NCBI GenBank assembly: GCA_964480725.1
Contig: CAYZQO010000013.1
Location: forward strand, 1-64,000
Length of the DNA stretch: 64,000 nt
Source: JAFGBI01 sp964480725
GTDB taxonomy: Bacteria; Myxococcota_A; Polyangia; Polyangiales; Polyangiaceae
Direction of reading: 5' to 3'
This document shows, one piece after another, positions 8,818 through 18,490 of the stretch. The translations under genes and the position numbers were made by a program. Position 1 is the stretch's first letter, and the number at the start of each line of letters is the position of its first letter. Under the pieces are notes generated by a model. The model was not told where the DNA came from, searched no databases, and worked only from the letters and a program-made list of their open reading frames with translations.

Positions 8818-9425
8818 CAGGTCCAGTGTCCGGCCTTCAGCGCCGCGGGGTCGTGCTGGCGGATCCGCGGCCCGATCGCGTCGCGGAAGACCTGCTCGTC
8901 GTCCACGTCCAGGTTCTGCTCCGGGAAGCCGTCCGCCACCTGCATCCCGATGGCCAGGATGCGCAAGAACAGCGCGAAGCTCGAGGCGCAGAGCCGGGGC
9001 TTCCAGGTGTCGGTCCCGCTCATCGCCGTGAAGACCGGGCAGTCGCCCTCGGCGTCGGGGCTCGCCACGTCGAGGAAGTACGGGTCACCGAGCAGCGCGC
9101 TGTGCCCGATGATGATCCAGCTCGGCCTCCATCCGGTGGGGGTGGGCGACTCGCGGGGGGCCCCGTCCTCGGCGAGCGCGAACCCAACCTGCTCGCGCTC
9201 GAGCTCGGTGCTCGGGATCAGGCGCACGCGTTCCGCGGGCGTCGCCGTCTCCACGTCGACCGGATCGGCCTCGAGCAGGAAGTCGCGGAAGCGTCGCGGC
9301 AGGTGCAGCCGCGTCCGGAGGCGGTCGACCAGCGCGACCTCGCTGCGGCCGAAGCTGACGGGCAAGCCGCGTCGGGCGAACCACTCCTTGAGGTCAGACA
9401 GAGACTCGGCCAGATCGCTATCCAC
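8817..9425 (-). CDS. SMI1/KNR4 (SUKH)-like protein
   Basis: A 202-residue soluble protein with the SUKH layout: an N-terminal helix ending in LHLPRRFRDFLLEADPVD, a middle strand region (GWRPSWIIIGHSALLGDPYFLDVAS) and a C-terminal helix with FALFLRILAIG. SUKH proteins are best known as immunity proteins to secreted toxins, but many are general binding scaffolds. No toxin gene is adjacent; the only neighbour is hisD, to which it is coupled by TGATG. The start is GTG 9425 because GGAAGG lies 7 nt upstream; an in-frame GTG at 9473 would add 16 residues without a binding site. Confidence 0.75.
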   Translation of the reverse strand: MDSDLAESLSDLKEWFARRGLPVSFGRSEVALVDRLRTRLHLPRRFRDFLLEADPVDVETATPAERVRLIPSTELEREQVGFALAEDGAPRESPTPTGWRPSWIIIGHSALLGDPYFLDVASPDAEGDCPVFTAMSGTDTWKPRLCASSFALFLRILAIGMQVADGFPEQNLDVDDEQVFRDAIGPRIRQHDPAALKAGHWT

Positions 9426-9609
9426 GTACGAGCCTTCCTGCCCGGTCGGGCAGCCCTTGCGGTTCAGGGCCACCAGCCGACGGGAGCTCGGGGTCGGATC
9501 CCCGCGCGCTCAGGCCCGGAGAGGGTAGGCAGGATCGTCGCGGCTTTCCAGTCGGGATCCGCGGTCGATCGCGGCCAGCGGGCCGATCCCGGGCCCGGCC
9601 AGCGACCTT

Positions 9610-12282
9610 TCAGAGCGCCCAGGTGGCGCGAGTGCTCCTCAAGGTCGCCATCAGCTCGTGGGCGCCCGAAGTCCGCGCGGCCTCGATGGCTTGGTCGAGG
9701 TACGCGCGCGCCTCGTCCCCGTGCTGCCGGCCGTGGGCGACCTCGGCCAGGATCCCGAGGACGCGGGCGCGGTCGGGGCTGCTCGGTGCGGCCACGTCGA
9801 GCGCCTCGCGCAGCACACCCTCCGCGTCGGCGTGAGCGCCGGAGCGCGCCAGCGCCGCGCCCAGCTTGCGCCCGAAGATCAGCATCGCCTGCAGGGGGTC
9901 GTCGAGCTCGCCGCGCGCCAGCTCTTGCCGCGCGAGCTCGAGCCCACGGCGCAGCGCGAGCACCTCGGAGGCGAGGTCCCCCCGCGACCACGCCCGCTCG
10001 GCGACCTGTTCGAGCAAGAGGAGCGCCGAGAGCGACTCGCCGGCGTGGTAGGCGTGGTGGGCCCGCACCTCGAGCGGCGCGGAACGCTTCTCCCAGACCT
10101 GCAGGGCCTTGACGTGCAGATCGCGTCGGACGGCGGCCGGTGTCCCCAGCAGCACGATCTCGTGGATCAGCGGGTGCGCGGTCGACACCAGCGGTCCCGA
10201 TCGCTCGATCATTCCCGCCCGCTCGAGGGCTTCCAGGATCGGGTCGGCCTCGAGGTGTTTGGGCAGGATCCTGGTGAGCAGCCTGGGCTCGATGCGGTCT
10301 CCGAGCACGGCCAGCGCTTGCAGGACGATGCGGGCGCTCTGTTCGAGGAAGTCCACACGCTGGGCGACGAGGTCCGCGAGCCGCGGTGGCGGCGCGCCGA
10401 CCACGTCCTGCGAGTGGCGGACGAGCTGCTCGATGTACATCGGCAGGATCCCGCGCCCCTCGCCGTTCATGGCGCGGATCCGGTCGCCCGAGCGGTGTGA
10501 CGGGAGCAGCCGCGTCGCCGCCGGCGCCGAGAGCCCCCCCATGATCCGCGTGGGGTGATCCGCCCCCCAACCGGCGTCGAAGCCGGGGACGTGACCCGCC
10601 AGCAGGAGCAGCGATCGCCGCGGCGGGTCCGCCAGCAGATCCGCGATCGCCTGTCGACTCGGCCCGTCGACGCGATGGAGCTCGTCGACCACCAGCACGA
10701 CCCGCTCCCCGCCGTGCTCGGCGGTGGCCTGTACCGCCCAGCGGAAGGCCTCCGCGACCCCGTGGCGCCGCTCGACGGGAGAACGGCGATCCCCCTTGGG
10801 GGCGGCCCCACTCAGGATCATCTCGAGCCCGCGCCGGACCTCGGCGGTGGCGCGGCGACCGTCCGTCTCCAGGAGCGTCTGCTCCGTGTGTCCGGTGAGC
10901 CCCAGGATGGCCTCACGGACGGTGTGGTACGCGACCTCGGCCCAGTAGGGGTCGGGCTGAGCCCGGGCCACGAAGTCCCCAGCCGCCTCGGCGCGACTCG
11001 CGAACTCGTTCAGGAGCCGCGTCTTACCGGCGCCCGCCTCGGCGATGATGCGGGCGCCGACGACCGCGTTGCAGGCCTCCTGGCGTCGCTCCTCCAGCCA
11101 CGCGAGCTCTTCCTCGCGCCCCACCAGGGGCAGGGGCAGGGGCAGGAGCGAGGTCGGCACGTGATCGGCCGCGCCGCTCGGGGCGAGTGGGGCGCCGCAC
11201 TCGCCGCAGAACTTCGTGGGTTGCACCAGCTGGCCGCAGGCGGGGCAGACGATCGATGGGGCCGGGGAGACGCTGACGGCGGCGGAAATCCGCGACGCCT
11301 CGACGACCGTCGCTTCCAGCGCGTCGCGCAGCGCATCGGCGAATTCGAGCGCGTCTTGATAGCGCCGTTCGGGCTCCTTCTCGAGCGCGCGCAGGGTGAC
11401 GTCGACGAGCGACGCCGGGATGGCGCGTTCCGGGGCGACCTGGCGCGGGTCCGGGACCGGGATCGACAGGTGCATCATCACCACCTGTGTCGGGCTCTCG
11501 GCCTCGAACGGGAGGCGCCCCGTGAGCAGCTGGAAGAGCACGACCCCGACCGCGTACAGGTCGCTGCGGCCGTCGACCGGATCGCCGCGCCCCTGCTCCG
11601 GGGCCATGTAGTCTGGGGTCCCGCACACGATGCCGGGGCTGGTCACGCTCGGTCCGGCGGTGTCCGCGCGGAGCTTGGCCAGGCCGAAATCCAGCACCTT
11701 GACGAAGTAACCGCCACGACGGAGCGGCTCGAGGATGACGTTCTCGGGCTTGAGATCACGGTGGATGATCCCAAGATCGTGGGCCTCGCCGAGCGCTGCG
11801 AGGACCTGGCGCAGGACGTCGACGATGCGGGCGAAGGCCAGCGGGCCCTCCTCGTAGGCGACTCGCGCCAGGTCCTTGCCGCGCAAGAACTCCATCACGA
11901 TGTACGGCTGGCCGTCGTCGGTGCGCCCGAAGTCGAACACGGCGATCGAGTTCGGGTGGTTGAGCTGCGACGCCGCGCGGGCTTCCGTCAGGAAGCGCGC
12001 GGCGGAGTTCTCGTCGGACGACAGGTGCGGGTGAATGATCTTAACGGCGACCGTACGGCCGAGCAGGCTCTGCTCGGCTCGGTACACCCGGCCCATCCCG
12101 CCGACGCTGATGAGATCGAGGATGTGGTACCCGCCGGGCAGCGTGCGGCCGACGAACTTGTCGTCCGTCTTGGAGCCCATGGTCCCGACCGGGAAGCCGC
12201 AGGCCGCGCAGTACTGCTGCCCCGCCGGGTGCGGCGCGGCGCACTGCGGGCACAAGGCCGGCTGAGTCTCCCTTCGCGTCAC
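9610..12282 (-). CDS. Ser/Thr protein kinase fused to zinc ribbons, AAA/STAND ATPase and TPR-like region
   Basis: An 890-residue fusion. Zinc ribbon 1 uses Cys11, 14, 25 and 28. The kinase domain (about 44-320) has Lys81, HRDLKPEN with Asp176, DFG Asp198 and APEQ. Zinc ribbon 2 uses Cys346, 349, 359 and 362. An ATPase of the PknK/MalT type follows, with Walker A AEAGAGKT (Lys420) and Walker B VVDELH (Asp533). The last 250 residues are helical, TPR-like. Such proteins usually sense through the ATPase/TPR part and phosphorylate regulators. GTG 12282 is used because it includes the first zinc ribbon; ATG starts further in would cut it. It is divergent from xseA. Confidence 0.9.
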   Translation of the reverse strand: MTRRETQPALCPQCAAPHPAGQQYCAACGFPVGTMGSKTDDKFVGRTLPGGYHILDLISVGGMGRVYRAEQSLLGRTVAVKIIHPHLSSDENSAARFLTEARAASQLNHPNSIAVFDFGRTDDGQPYIVMEFLRGKDLARVAYEEGPLAFARIVDVLRQVLAALGEAHDLGIIHRDLKPENVILEPLRRGGYFVKVLDFGLAKLRADTAGPSVTSPGIVCGTPDYMAPEQGRGDPVDGRSDLYAVGVVLFQLLTGRLPFEAESPTQVVMMHLSIPVPDPRQVAPERAIPASLVDVTLRALEKEPERRYQDALEFADALRDALEATVVEASRISAAVSVSPAPSIVCPACGQLVQPTKFCGECGAPLAPSGAADHVPTSLLPLPLPLVGREEELAWLEERRQEACNAVVGARIIAEAGAGKTRLLNEFASRAEAAGDFVARAQPDPYWAEVAYHTVREAILGLTGHTEQTLLETDGRRATAEVRRGLEMILSGAAPKGDRRSPVERRHGVAEAFRWAVQATAEHGGERVVLVVDELHRVDGPSRQAIADLLADPPRRSLLLLAGHVPGFDAGWGADHPTRIMGGLSAPAATRLLPSHRSGDRIRAMNGEGRGILPMYIEQLVRHSQDVVGAPPPRLADLVAQRVDFLEQSARIVLQALAVLGDRIEPRLLTRILPKHLEADPILEALERAGMIERSGPLVSTAHPLIHEIVLLGTPAAVRRDLHVKALQVWEKRSAPLEVRAHHAYHAGESLSALLLLEQVAERAWSRGDLASEVLALRRGLELARQELARGELDDPLQAMLIFGRKLGAALARSGAHADAEGVLREALDVAAPSSPDRARVLGILAEVAHGRQHGDEARAYLDQAIEAARTSGAHELMATLRSTRATWAL

Positions 12283-12621
12283 GGATCGTCGGCGGAGCAC
12301 CCCGCAGCTTGGAGTAGCCCCGCGGCGCCAGCATAATCCGAATCCAGACGTGGCGCGGTACCCAAGACGAGACGTGCGCCGGCCTGCGCGCCCCGTCTGG
12401 CCCCCCGGCCAGGTCGTGCCCCGGGCGGCGGCGCTCGGTGGCGTTGGGGGGGGGGAGGGAGGGGCGTCGTCCGCCGTCCTGGCGCCCACTCCCCGGGGTG
12501 CCGGCGCGGCGAGCGGGCCGGTGGCCGCGCTGGTGTTCGAACCCGCGTCCACCCGCGGCCCAGCGCGACGCCCGCACCGGCGCGGCGCCGCCGCCTGGGA
12601 TAGGCTCCCGCCCGTAGAGCG
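12283..12621. other. 339-nt divergent intergenic region
   Basis: This region separates the divergent kinase and xseA starts. It holds a run of ten G residues near 12447-12456 followed by further purines, and a TAGGCT hexamer at 12601-12606, 15 nt before the xseA ATG, which may be its -10. I see no gene, no inverted repeat of note and no member of the dispersed repeat family. Confidence 0.5.
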
Positions 12622-14064
12622 ATGGCCGCACCCGCCGCCGACGACGCCCTCTCGGTCGCTGAGCTCCTGCGCTGCCTTCGCCGCGCGGTGGAGCTGGCCG
12701 CGCCCGGCACCTGGGTCGGTGGCGAGGTCGGATCGCTGCGCTGGGTGACGAACGGCCACGCCTACTTCACGCTCAAGGACGAGGCCGAGGACGCGGTCGT
12801 CGATTGCGTGCTCTTTCGCGGCCAGGTCGCGGCCGCCCGCCGGCACCTCGCCGACGGCGCGCGGCTCCAGGTGTTCGCCAAGGGGACCGTGTACCTGCCG
12901 CGAGGCCGGCTGCAGCTGGTGGTCGACCGGGTCCGCCCCCAGGGTCGTGGCGCGCTGCTCGAGGCGCTCGAGCGGCTCCGGCGCCGCCTCGGCGAGGAGG
13001 GGCTCTTCGATCCCGACCGCAAGCGACCGCTCCCGGAGGAGCCGCGGGTCATCGCCGTCGTCACCAGCGCCACGGGGGCAGCGTTCCAGGACGTGCGCAC
13101 GGTGGCGTTCCGTCGCGGTGGCGCCCGCCTGCTGCTGGTGCCGGCGGCGGTGCAGGGGGAGGGGGCGCCGGACAGCATCGTGCGGGCGCTCTCGCTGGCC
13201 GTGCGGCACCCGGAGGTCGATGTCGTCATCGTGGGCCGCGGCGGCGGCTCCTTCGAGGATCTGCAGGCGTTCAACGACGAGCGAGTGGTCCGCGCCATCG
13301 CCGGCGCCCCGGTGCCCGTGGTCAGCGCCGTCGGTCACGAGATCGACACCACGCTGGCCGACCTCGCCGCCGACGTTCGTGCCGCGACGCCGTCGCAGGC
13401 CGCGGAGCTCGTGGTGCGCGACACGGCGACCCGGCGCGAGGCGCTGGCGCGGCAGACGCAGGCGCTCGCGCGCGTGGTGCGGGCCCGCATCTTCGAGGAT
13501 GGCGCCGTAGTGGCGCGCCTGCGGCGCTCGCTGATCGACCCACGGTTCTTGATCGCGGATCGTCAGCAGCAGCTCGACGAGCTCCGCGCTCGCTCGGAGC
13601 GGATCCTGCGCCGTGCGCTCGGGCGGCGCCGGCAGTCCGTGGCGGCGCTGGCCCCGCGCCTCTTCGCTCGCCACCCGCGCGCGGTGCTGCTGGCCGCGGG
13701 GCGGGATCTCGGTCGCCAGGGGACGGCGCTCGCGACGACGATGCGGGCGCGCCTGGCGGAGGAGCAGCGGCGCCTCGGCGGCGCGGCCGCGCGTCTCGAC
13801 GCGCTCTCGCCCTTGAATGTGCTCGGGCGTGGTTACGCCATCGTGGTCCGGTCTGTTGCTGAGCCGACGGCGGCACGATCCGCCGTCGCGGGGCCGGCAC
13901 CTCGGCCCGGCGCTCGGGTCGTGCGTTCCGCGGCGGAGCTGGCGGTGGGGGAGTCCGTCTCGGTACGCCTCGGCACGGGGCGGATTGACGCCACGGTGAC
14001 AGAAGTGCACGGTGGCGAGGCCGGCGGCACGGCGGGGACGCGGAGCATCCGGGGGAGTGCATGA
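12622..14064 (+). CDS. xseA: Exodeoxyribonuclease VII large subunit
   Basis: A 480-residue protein with the full XseA pattern: an N-terminal OB fold (WVGGEVGSLRWVTNGHAYFTLKD, residues 32-54, shown here by its ends), then the conserved core with VIVGRGGGSFEDLQAFN, VSAVGHEIDTTLADLAAD and RAATPSQAAEL. Exonuclease VII degrades single-stranded DNA in both directions. The small subunit gene xseB is not next to it and not seen in the window. The stop overlaps the next start as ATGA, so it is coupled to a glycogen debranching enzyme with no obvious functional link. Confidence 0.94.
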   Translation: MAAPAADDALSVAELLRCLRRAVELAAPGTWVGGEVGSLRWVTNGHAYFTLKDEAEDAVVDCVLFRGQVAAARRHLADGARLQVFAKGTVYLPRGRLQLVVDRVRPQGRGALLEALERLRRRLGEEGLFDPDRKRPLPEEPRVIAVVTSATGAAFQDVRTVAFRRGGARLLLVPAAVQGEGAPDSIVRALSLAVRHPEVDVVIVGRGGGSFEDLQAFNDERVVRAIAGAPVPVVSAVGHEIDTTLADLAADVRAATPSQAAELVVRDTATRREALARQTQALARVVRARIFEDGAVVARLRRSLIDPRFLIADRQQQLDELRARSERILRRALGRRRQSVAALAPRLFARHPRAVLLAAGRDLGRQGTALATTMRARLAEEQRRLGGAAARLDALSPLNVLGRGYAIVVRSVAEPTAARSAVAGPAPRPGARVVRSAAELAVGESVSVRLGTGRIDATVTEVHGGEAGGTAGTRSIRGSA

Positions 14065-16106
14065 GGGAAGAGCGTCGCGACGAGGAGCGGGGGGCCCAGT
14101 TCTCCCCGATGGAGGCGCCGAGTCGCTCGGGTCTGCGCGACGGCCCCTTCCGTTGCGTCGAGACGCACGGGGAACTGGAGCCCGCGGCGGGCTCCGAGTG
14201 GCTGCACACGAACGGCGCCGGCGCGTACGCCATGAGCACCGTGGCGCTGATGCACACGCGGCGGACCCACGGGGTCCTCGTCGCGGCGCTCGATCCCCCG
14301 CTCGACCGCCACGTGATGTTGAGCCACGGTGAGATGGCGCTGGCCGTGGGAGGCCGCTCCTTCCGGCTCTCCACCCACCAGTTCCCGAACATCGCCCCGA
14401 CTCCCGGCTACCGGAACCTCCGGCGCTTCTGCCAGGACCCGCTCCCGCGTTGGATCTACGAGATCGGTGGCGTCCGCTTCGAGCGCCGGATCGCGTTGGT
14501 GCGGGGGCTCAACGCGGTGGTGCTCTCCTACCTCTGGCACGGCCCCGAACCGGCCGTGTTGAGCATTCGCCCGCTGATGCCCTTCCGGCCCATCCACTCG
14601 CTGATGCGTGAGCATGGCGCCATGGTTCAGCGCGTGAACTTGCGTCATGGCGAGGTGGAGGTGCAGCCGATGGCGCACCTGCCGCCGATGGTCTTCCGGC
14701 ACACCGGGGTGTTCGTGGGATCCCCCGACTGGTGGCGCCGCTTCGAGTACTCGGTCGACCGTGAGTCGGGGGCGGACTTCGTCGAGGACATGTGGACGCC
14801 CGGGACCTTCGACGTCGAGCTCTCGCCGGGACAGCCCGCCTATCTCGTCGTGGGCGCTGGTGGACTGCCCGATCGAAGCCCGGAGGAGCTGATGCGCGAC
14901 ACCGAGCGGCACGAGCTCGCGCAGGATCCGGGGCCGGGGCGGCCACGATCCGTGCGGGCGCTGTCAGTGGCGGCCGAGCAGTTCTGCGCGCTCGATTGCG
15001 CCCGCCCGTCGGTGATCGCGGGCTACCCGTCGCTCGACGCCATCACGCGCGACACCCTCGTCGCCGTGCCGGGGCTGATGCTGGCCCGGGGCCGGATCGC
15101 CTCGGCACGGGCGGTGCTCGACACGCTGGTCCGCAGCGAGCGGCAAGGGCTGCTCCCGTTTCGCCTCCCGTCCGGCGAGGCGGGGCCGCTGCCGAGCGCG
15201 CCGGACGCGACGCTCTGGCTGTTCGAGGCGGTCCGGGAGTACGTCGATCGGGTCGGGGTCGACGACGAGTACGTCCGTCGCCGGCTCTTCCCGGTCCTCT
15301 GCCGCGCGTTCGCCCGGCTCCGGAAGGGTCGTCGCTACGGGGTATGGTTGACCGCGGAGGGCCTGCTCGCGAACTGGCTCGACGGCGTTCCCCTGACCTG
15401 GATGGACGCCCGCGTCGGCGACCACATCATGACGCCGCGCCGGGGCCTCGCGGTCGAGCAGCAGGCGCTGTGGGCGCGCGCGGCGGATCTGGTCGAGCGG
15501 CTGGCGACGGCCTACGGCTGCTCGTCCCTGGCGACCGCCGCGGCCGACACCGCGATTCGGGCGAGGGCGGCGTTCCGGGAGCGCTTCTGGTGCAACGAGA
15601 CGGAGTACCCGTTCGACTGCGTCAGCGAGGGGCGTGGGACCGCCGATAGTTGGGCCGATGCTGCCGTTCGCCCGAACGCCCTCATCGCGCTGGCCGTCGA
15701 CCCGAGTCTCTTCGACGGCTGGCAGTCGGCGGCCATCGTCGGGCGTGTTCGTGATGATCTGCTCACGCCGCGAGGGCTTCGCAGCCTTGCGCCGCGCGAG
15801 CCGGGCTACCGGGGCCACTACGAGGGCGGGCCCGTGGAGCGGGACAGCGCGTATCACCAGGGGACGGCCTGGACGCACCTGCTCGGGTGCTTCGTGCGCG
15901 CGGCCTTGCGGCTCTCGCCCCAGGACGCAGGGCTTCGCCAGGAGCTCCAGGGCTGCATCGAAGGGGCGCTGGACGACGGTCCGGTGCTCGGGCAGGTGGC
16001 GCAGCTCGCGGACGGCGAGCCCCCGCACCGGCTCCGCGGCGCGACCGCACAGGCCTGGGCGGTCGGCGAGCTGTTGCGGGCGCTGGTGGTAGACCTCGGG
16101 CTCTGA
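14061..16106 (+). CDS. Glycogen debranching enzyme (amylo-alpha-1,6-glucosidase, GH133-like)
   Basis: A 681-residue protein. The N-terminal domain has EWLHTNGAGAYAMSTV and TRRTHGVLVAALDPPLDRHV, the usual entry of bacterial and archaeal debranching enzymes. The C-terminal (alpha/alpha)6 barrel has NWLDGVPLTWMDARVGD with the putative catalytic Asp449 and then TPRRGLAVE. The normal VEINALW block reads VEQQALW here. The enzyme hydrolyses alpha-1,6 branch points of glycogen in the cytoplasm. It overlaps xseA by ATGA. Confidence 0.9.
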   Translation: MREERRDEERGAQFSPMEAPSRSGLRDGPFRCVETHGELEPAAGSEWLHTNGAGAYAMSTVALMHTRRTHGVLVAALDPPLDRHVMLSHGEMALAVGGRSFRLSTHQFPNIAPTPGYRNLRRFCQDPLPRWIYEIGGVRFERRIALVRGLNAVVLSYLWHGPEPAVLSIRPLMPFRPIHSLMREHGAMVQRVNLRHGEVEVQPMAHLPPMVFRHTGVFVGSPDWWRRFEYSVDRESGADFVEDMWTPGTFDVELSPGQPAYLVVGAGGLPDRSPEELMRDTERHELAQDPGPGRPRSVRALSVAAEQFCALDCARPSVIAGYPSLDAITRDTLVAVPGLMLARGRIASARAVLDTLVRSERQGLLPFRLPSGEAGPLPSAPDATLWLFEAVREYVDRVGVDDEYVRRRLFPVLCRAFARLRKGRRYGVWLTAEGLLANWLDGVPLTWMDARVGDHIMTPRRGLAVEQQALWARAADLVERLATAYGCSSLATAAADTAIRARAAFRERFWCNETEYPFDCVSEGRGTADSWADAAVRPNALIALAVDPSLFDGWQSAAIVGRVRDDLLTPRGLRSLAPREPGYRGHYEGGPVERDSAYHQGTAWTHLLGCFVRAALRLSPQDAGLRQELQGCIEGALDDGPVLGQVAQLADGEPPHRLRGATAQAWAVGELLRALVVDLGL

Positions 16107-16174
16107 CCGGCCAGCGTCAACGGCGGGTGGGGTCGCGACTTGGGGGCGGGCTCGCGCTCGGTCACGGTCCCGGG

Positions 16175-16180
16175 GATACT
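16175..16180 (+). promoter_or_regulatory. -10-like GATACT before the kinase start
   Basis: GATACT ends 9 nt before ATG 16190 and no Shine-Dalgarno intervenes. It could give a transcript that starts at or within three bases of the start codon. Confidence 0.35.
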
Positions 16181-16189
16181 GGGACCGCC

Positions 16190-17128
16190 ATGGTCGACCG
16201 CAGCGAAACCCCGGAGGGCTATCGCCGGATCGTCCTCTCGCTCGTGCTCCTAGTGGTCGTGCCGACCTCGCTGCTGTTGGCCGTCGGCGTGCTCCTGCTG
16301 TTCCTCGGCGATCCCACCGCGAACCTCCTGATGGGGATCCTCGTGATGGCACTCTGCGGAGCGCTGGTGACCGGCGTCATCCTGGTCTGGGTGTTCGTGC
16401 GGCGCCAGGCCAGCCTCTCGGCGCTCCAGAGCGACTTCGTGTCCAAGGTGTCCCACGAGCTTCGTACGCCGCTCACCTCGATCCGGCTCTTCACGGAGAC
16501 CCTGGCGCTGCGGCGGGGGGACCCGGAGGCCGAGCGGCGCTGTCTGGAAGGCCTGACGCGCGAGAGCACCCGGCTGCAGGAGCTCATCGACCGGTTGCTC
16601 GACTGGGGTCGAATGGAGAGCGGTCGCCGCCAGTACGACATGACCCCCAGCGATGCGCGGGACGTGGTGAAGAGCGCGCTGAAGGCGTTCGACTCCGTCC
16701 GTGAGCGGCGCCCGATCGAGCTCCGGGTCGAGCTCGGCGACGCGCCGCTCCCAGTGAACGTCGACCGCGGCGCCTTGGCGGACGCTGTCCTCAACCTGCT
16801 CACCAACGCGGCCAAGTACGGGGGGGATCCGGGCCAGGTCACCGTGGTCGCGGTCGCCCGCGGCGGTGCGGTTCGGATCAGCGTGGCCGACGACGGGGCA
16901 GGCATCCCCCGGCCCGAGCAACAGCGGATCTTCCTGAAGTTCTACCGGGCGGACGATCGGCTGTCCCGGGAGCGAGAGGGCTCCGGGCTCGGGCTTGCCA
17001 TCGTGCGGCACGTCGTTCGTGCGCACCGCGGGCGCGTGGAGCTCGACAGCGGTCCTGGCCGGGGCAGCACCTTCACCATCGTGCTCCCATTACTGGACGC
17101 ATCGCTTGCGGCCGGGGGTGGCGGGTGA
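16190..17128 (+). CDS. Membrane sensor histidine kinase of an OmpR-type pair
   Basis: A 312-residue kinase with two membrane helices (about residues 12-38 and 46-70) and almost no periplasmic loop, so it probably senses within the membrane or through partners. HisKA has His89 in VSHELRTPLTSIRLF. The ATPase domain has LLTNAAKYGG, DDGAGIP and GSGLGLAIV. It lies 58 nt before the response regulator gene and is its likely partner. In membrane layout it resembles short PhoR/BaeS-type kinases. Confidence 0.9.
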   Translation: MVDRSETPEGYRRIVLSLVLLVVVPTSLLLAVGVLLLFLGDPTANLLMGILVMALCGALVTGVILVWVFVRRQASLSALQSDFVSKVSHELRTPLTSIRLFTETLALRRGDPEAERRCLEGLTRESTRLQELIDRLLDWGRMESGRRQYDMTPSDARDVVKSALKAFDSVRERRPIELRVELGDAPLPVNVDRGALADAVLNLLTNAAKYGGDPGQVTVVAVARGGAVRISVADDGAGIPRPEQQRIFLKFYRADDRLSREREGSGLGLAIVRHVVRAHRGRVELDSGPGRGSTFTIVLPLLDASLAAGGGG

Positions 17129-17186
17129 GTCGGGCGGGGTGGCCTTCCCGGGCTCGGCCGGGCACAATCGTCGAGTCACGGCGACG

Positions 17187-17882
17187 ATGAGCAACGACCG
17201 CAAGCGGATCCTGGTGGTCGAGGACGACGAGAGCATCACGCTCGGTCTGCGGCTCAACCTAGAGGCCGAGGGCTACGTGGTGGAGGTCGCCGCGGACGGC
17301 GCGCGGGGCCTGACGCTCGGTCGAGGGTGTCGCCACGACCTCATCGTCCTCGACCTGATGCTGCCGCGGCTGAACGGGTTCGAGCTGCTGCGCACGCTGC
17401 GCCGCGAGGGTGTCGAAACCCCAGTCATTCTGCTCAGCGCGCGAGGGGCCGAGATCGACAAGGTGATGGGGCTCGAGTTTGGCGCGGAGGATTACGTCAC
17501 CAAGCCGTTCGCGCTCGCCGAGTTCCTGGCGCGAGTCAAGGCTGTGCTTCGCCGTGACGCGATCGCTCGTCCCGGTCACGTCGAGCGGGTCCGGGTGGGC
17601 GCCATCGAGGTGAACCCCGCGACCCGCGAGGTCACCCGTGACGGGATGCCGATCGCCCTGACGGCCACCGAGTTCGATGTGCTCTGGTGTCTGGTGGAGG
17701 CCCGCGGTCGGGTGCTCTCGCGCGACCAGATCCGCGACCGCGTCTGGGGCCCGGGTCACCACGGGACGAAGCGCACCATCGACAACTTCGTGCTCCAGCT
17801 GCGCCACAAGCTCAAGGACGACGAGTCCGACCCCGCGCTCCTGGTGACCGTGCGAGGCGTCGGCTATCGGCTCGCCGGGTAG
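17187..17882 (+). CDS. OmpR/PhoB-family response regulator
   Basis: A 231-residue regulator. The receiver domain has acidic residues EDD at 12-14, phospho-acceptor Asp56 in VLDLMLP and Lys106 in VTKPF. The C-terminal winged helix (about 130-230) ends in the family motif VTVRGVGYRLAG. It should be phosphorylated by the kinase just upstream and bind direct repeats in DNA. Target genes cannot be told from this sequence. Confidence 0.93.
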   Translation: MSNDRKRILVVEDDESITLGLRLNLEAEGYVVEVAADGARGLTLGRGCRHDLIVLDLMLPRLNGFELLRTLRREGVETPVILLSARGAEIDKVMGLEFGAEDYVTKPFALAEFLARVKAVLRRDAIARPGHVERVRVGAIEVNPATREVTRDGMPIALTATEFDVLWCLVEARGRVLSRDQIRDRVWGPGHHGTKRTIDNFVLQLRHKLKDDESDPALLVTVRGVGYRLAG

Positions 17883-17990
17883 CCTGACCGCGCGGGCGCT
17901 GCCGCTCCCCGCGCGGGCCCGACGTCCGGCGGCGCTCTCGCCGGGGGGGGGCAGGGCGGGACCGTTCGTGCTACAAGGACGCCCGGAACC

Positions 17991-18458
17991 GTGGACCAGA
18001 ACCTCCTCCGCTCCTACTTCGCGACCGTCTACGAGGTGCCGTCGGACGGTGGCCTCCTGCGCGTCAGCATGGATGGCGAGATCGTCCACGACGTCGCGAC
18101 GCTGCCCGAGCTCCTGCGTCGGCAATTCGCCATCTTGACGGCCTATAACCCCCGCTCCATGCTGCTGCCCCGCCGGGTCAACGACGGGCGGCATCAGGTC
18201 TTGCGTGACCTCCTGATCCTCGGCTGCTACCGCGTAGAGCACTGCGTGGGGTACGACGAGGAGCCCGAGGGGGTGTGGCGAGAGCCGGCGTGGTTGGTGC
18301 ACGGTGTCGATCGCGACGAGGCGGTGCATTTCGGCCGAGTCTTCCGGCAGAACACCGTTGTCTACTGTCGAGACGCGCGGCCCGAGCTCATCGTCACGGA
18401 CCCGACCTGCGACGAGATCGGGCGCTCTTTCCAGGGCAACTGGCGAATCCGCCAGTGA
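17991..18458 (+). CDS. DUF3293 family protein
   Basis: A 155-residue protein. The block FAILTAYNPRS is the hallmark of DUF3293, and the C-terminal FRQNTVVYCR also fits. The function of the family is unknown; members are small cytoplasmic proteins. The start is GTG 17991, which has no clear ribosome binding site. It stands alone between the two-component pair and hflK. Confidence 0.8.
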   Translation: MDQNLLRSYFATVYEVPSDGGLLRVSMDGEIVHDVATLPELLRRQFAILTAYNPRSMLLPRRVNDGRHQVLRDLLILGCYRVEHCVGYDEEPEGVWREPAWLVHGVDRDEAVHFGRVFRQNTVVYCRDARPELIVTDPTCDEIGRSFQGNWRIRQ

Positions 18459-18490
18459 GCGCAGGGCCGGGACCGCCGGCGCCGGTCCGG

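Noticed and set aside
12520..12570. GTTCGAACCC-like T-loop that could mark a tRNA
   Set aside because: The flanking bases do not form a T stem, and no acceptor or anticodon stem can be built on either strand.
12283..14010. Long minus-strand open frame extending the zinc-ribbon kinase upstream by over 570 codons
   Set aside because: It is antisense to xseA, which has clear family motifs. The kinase family start is at 12282.
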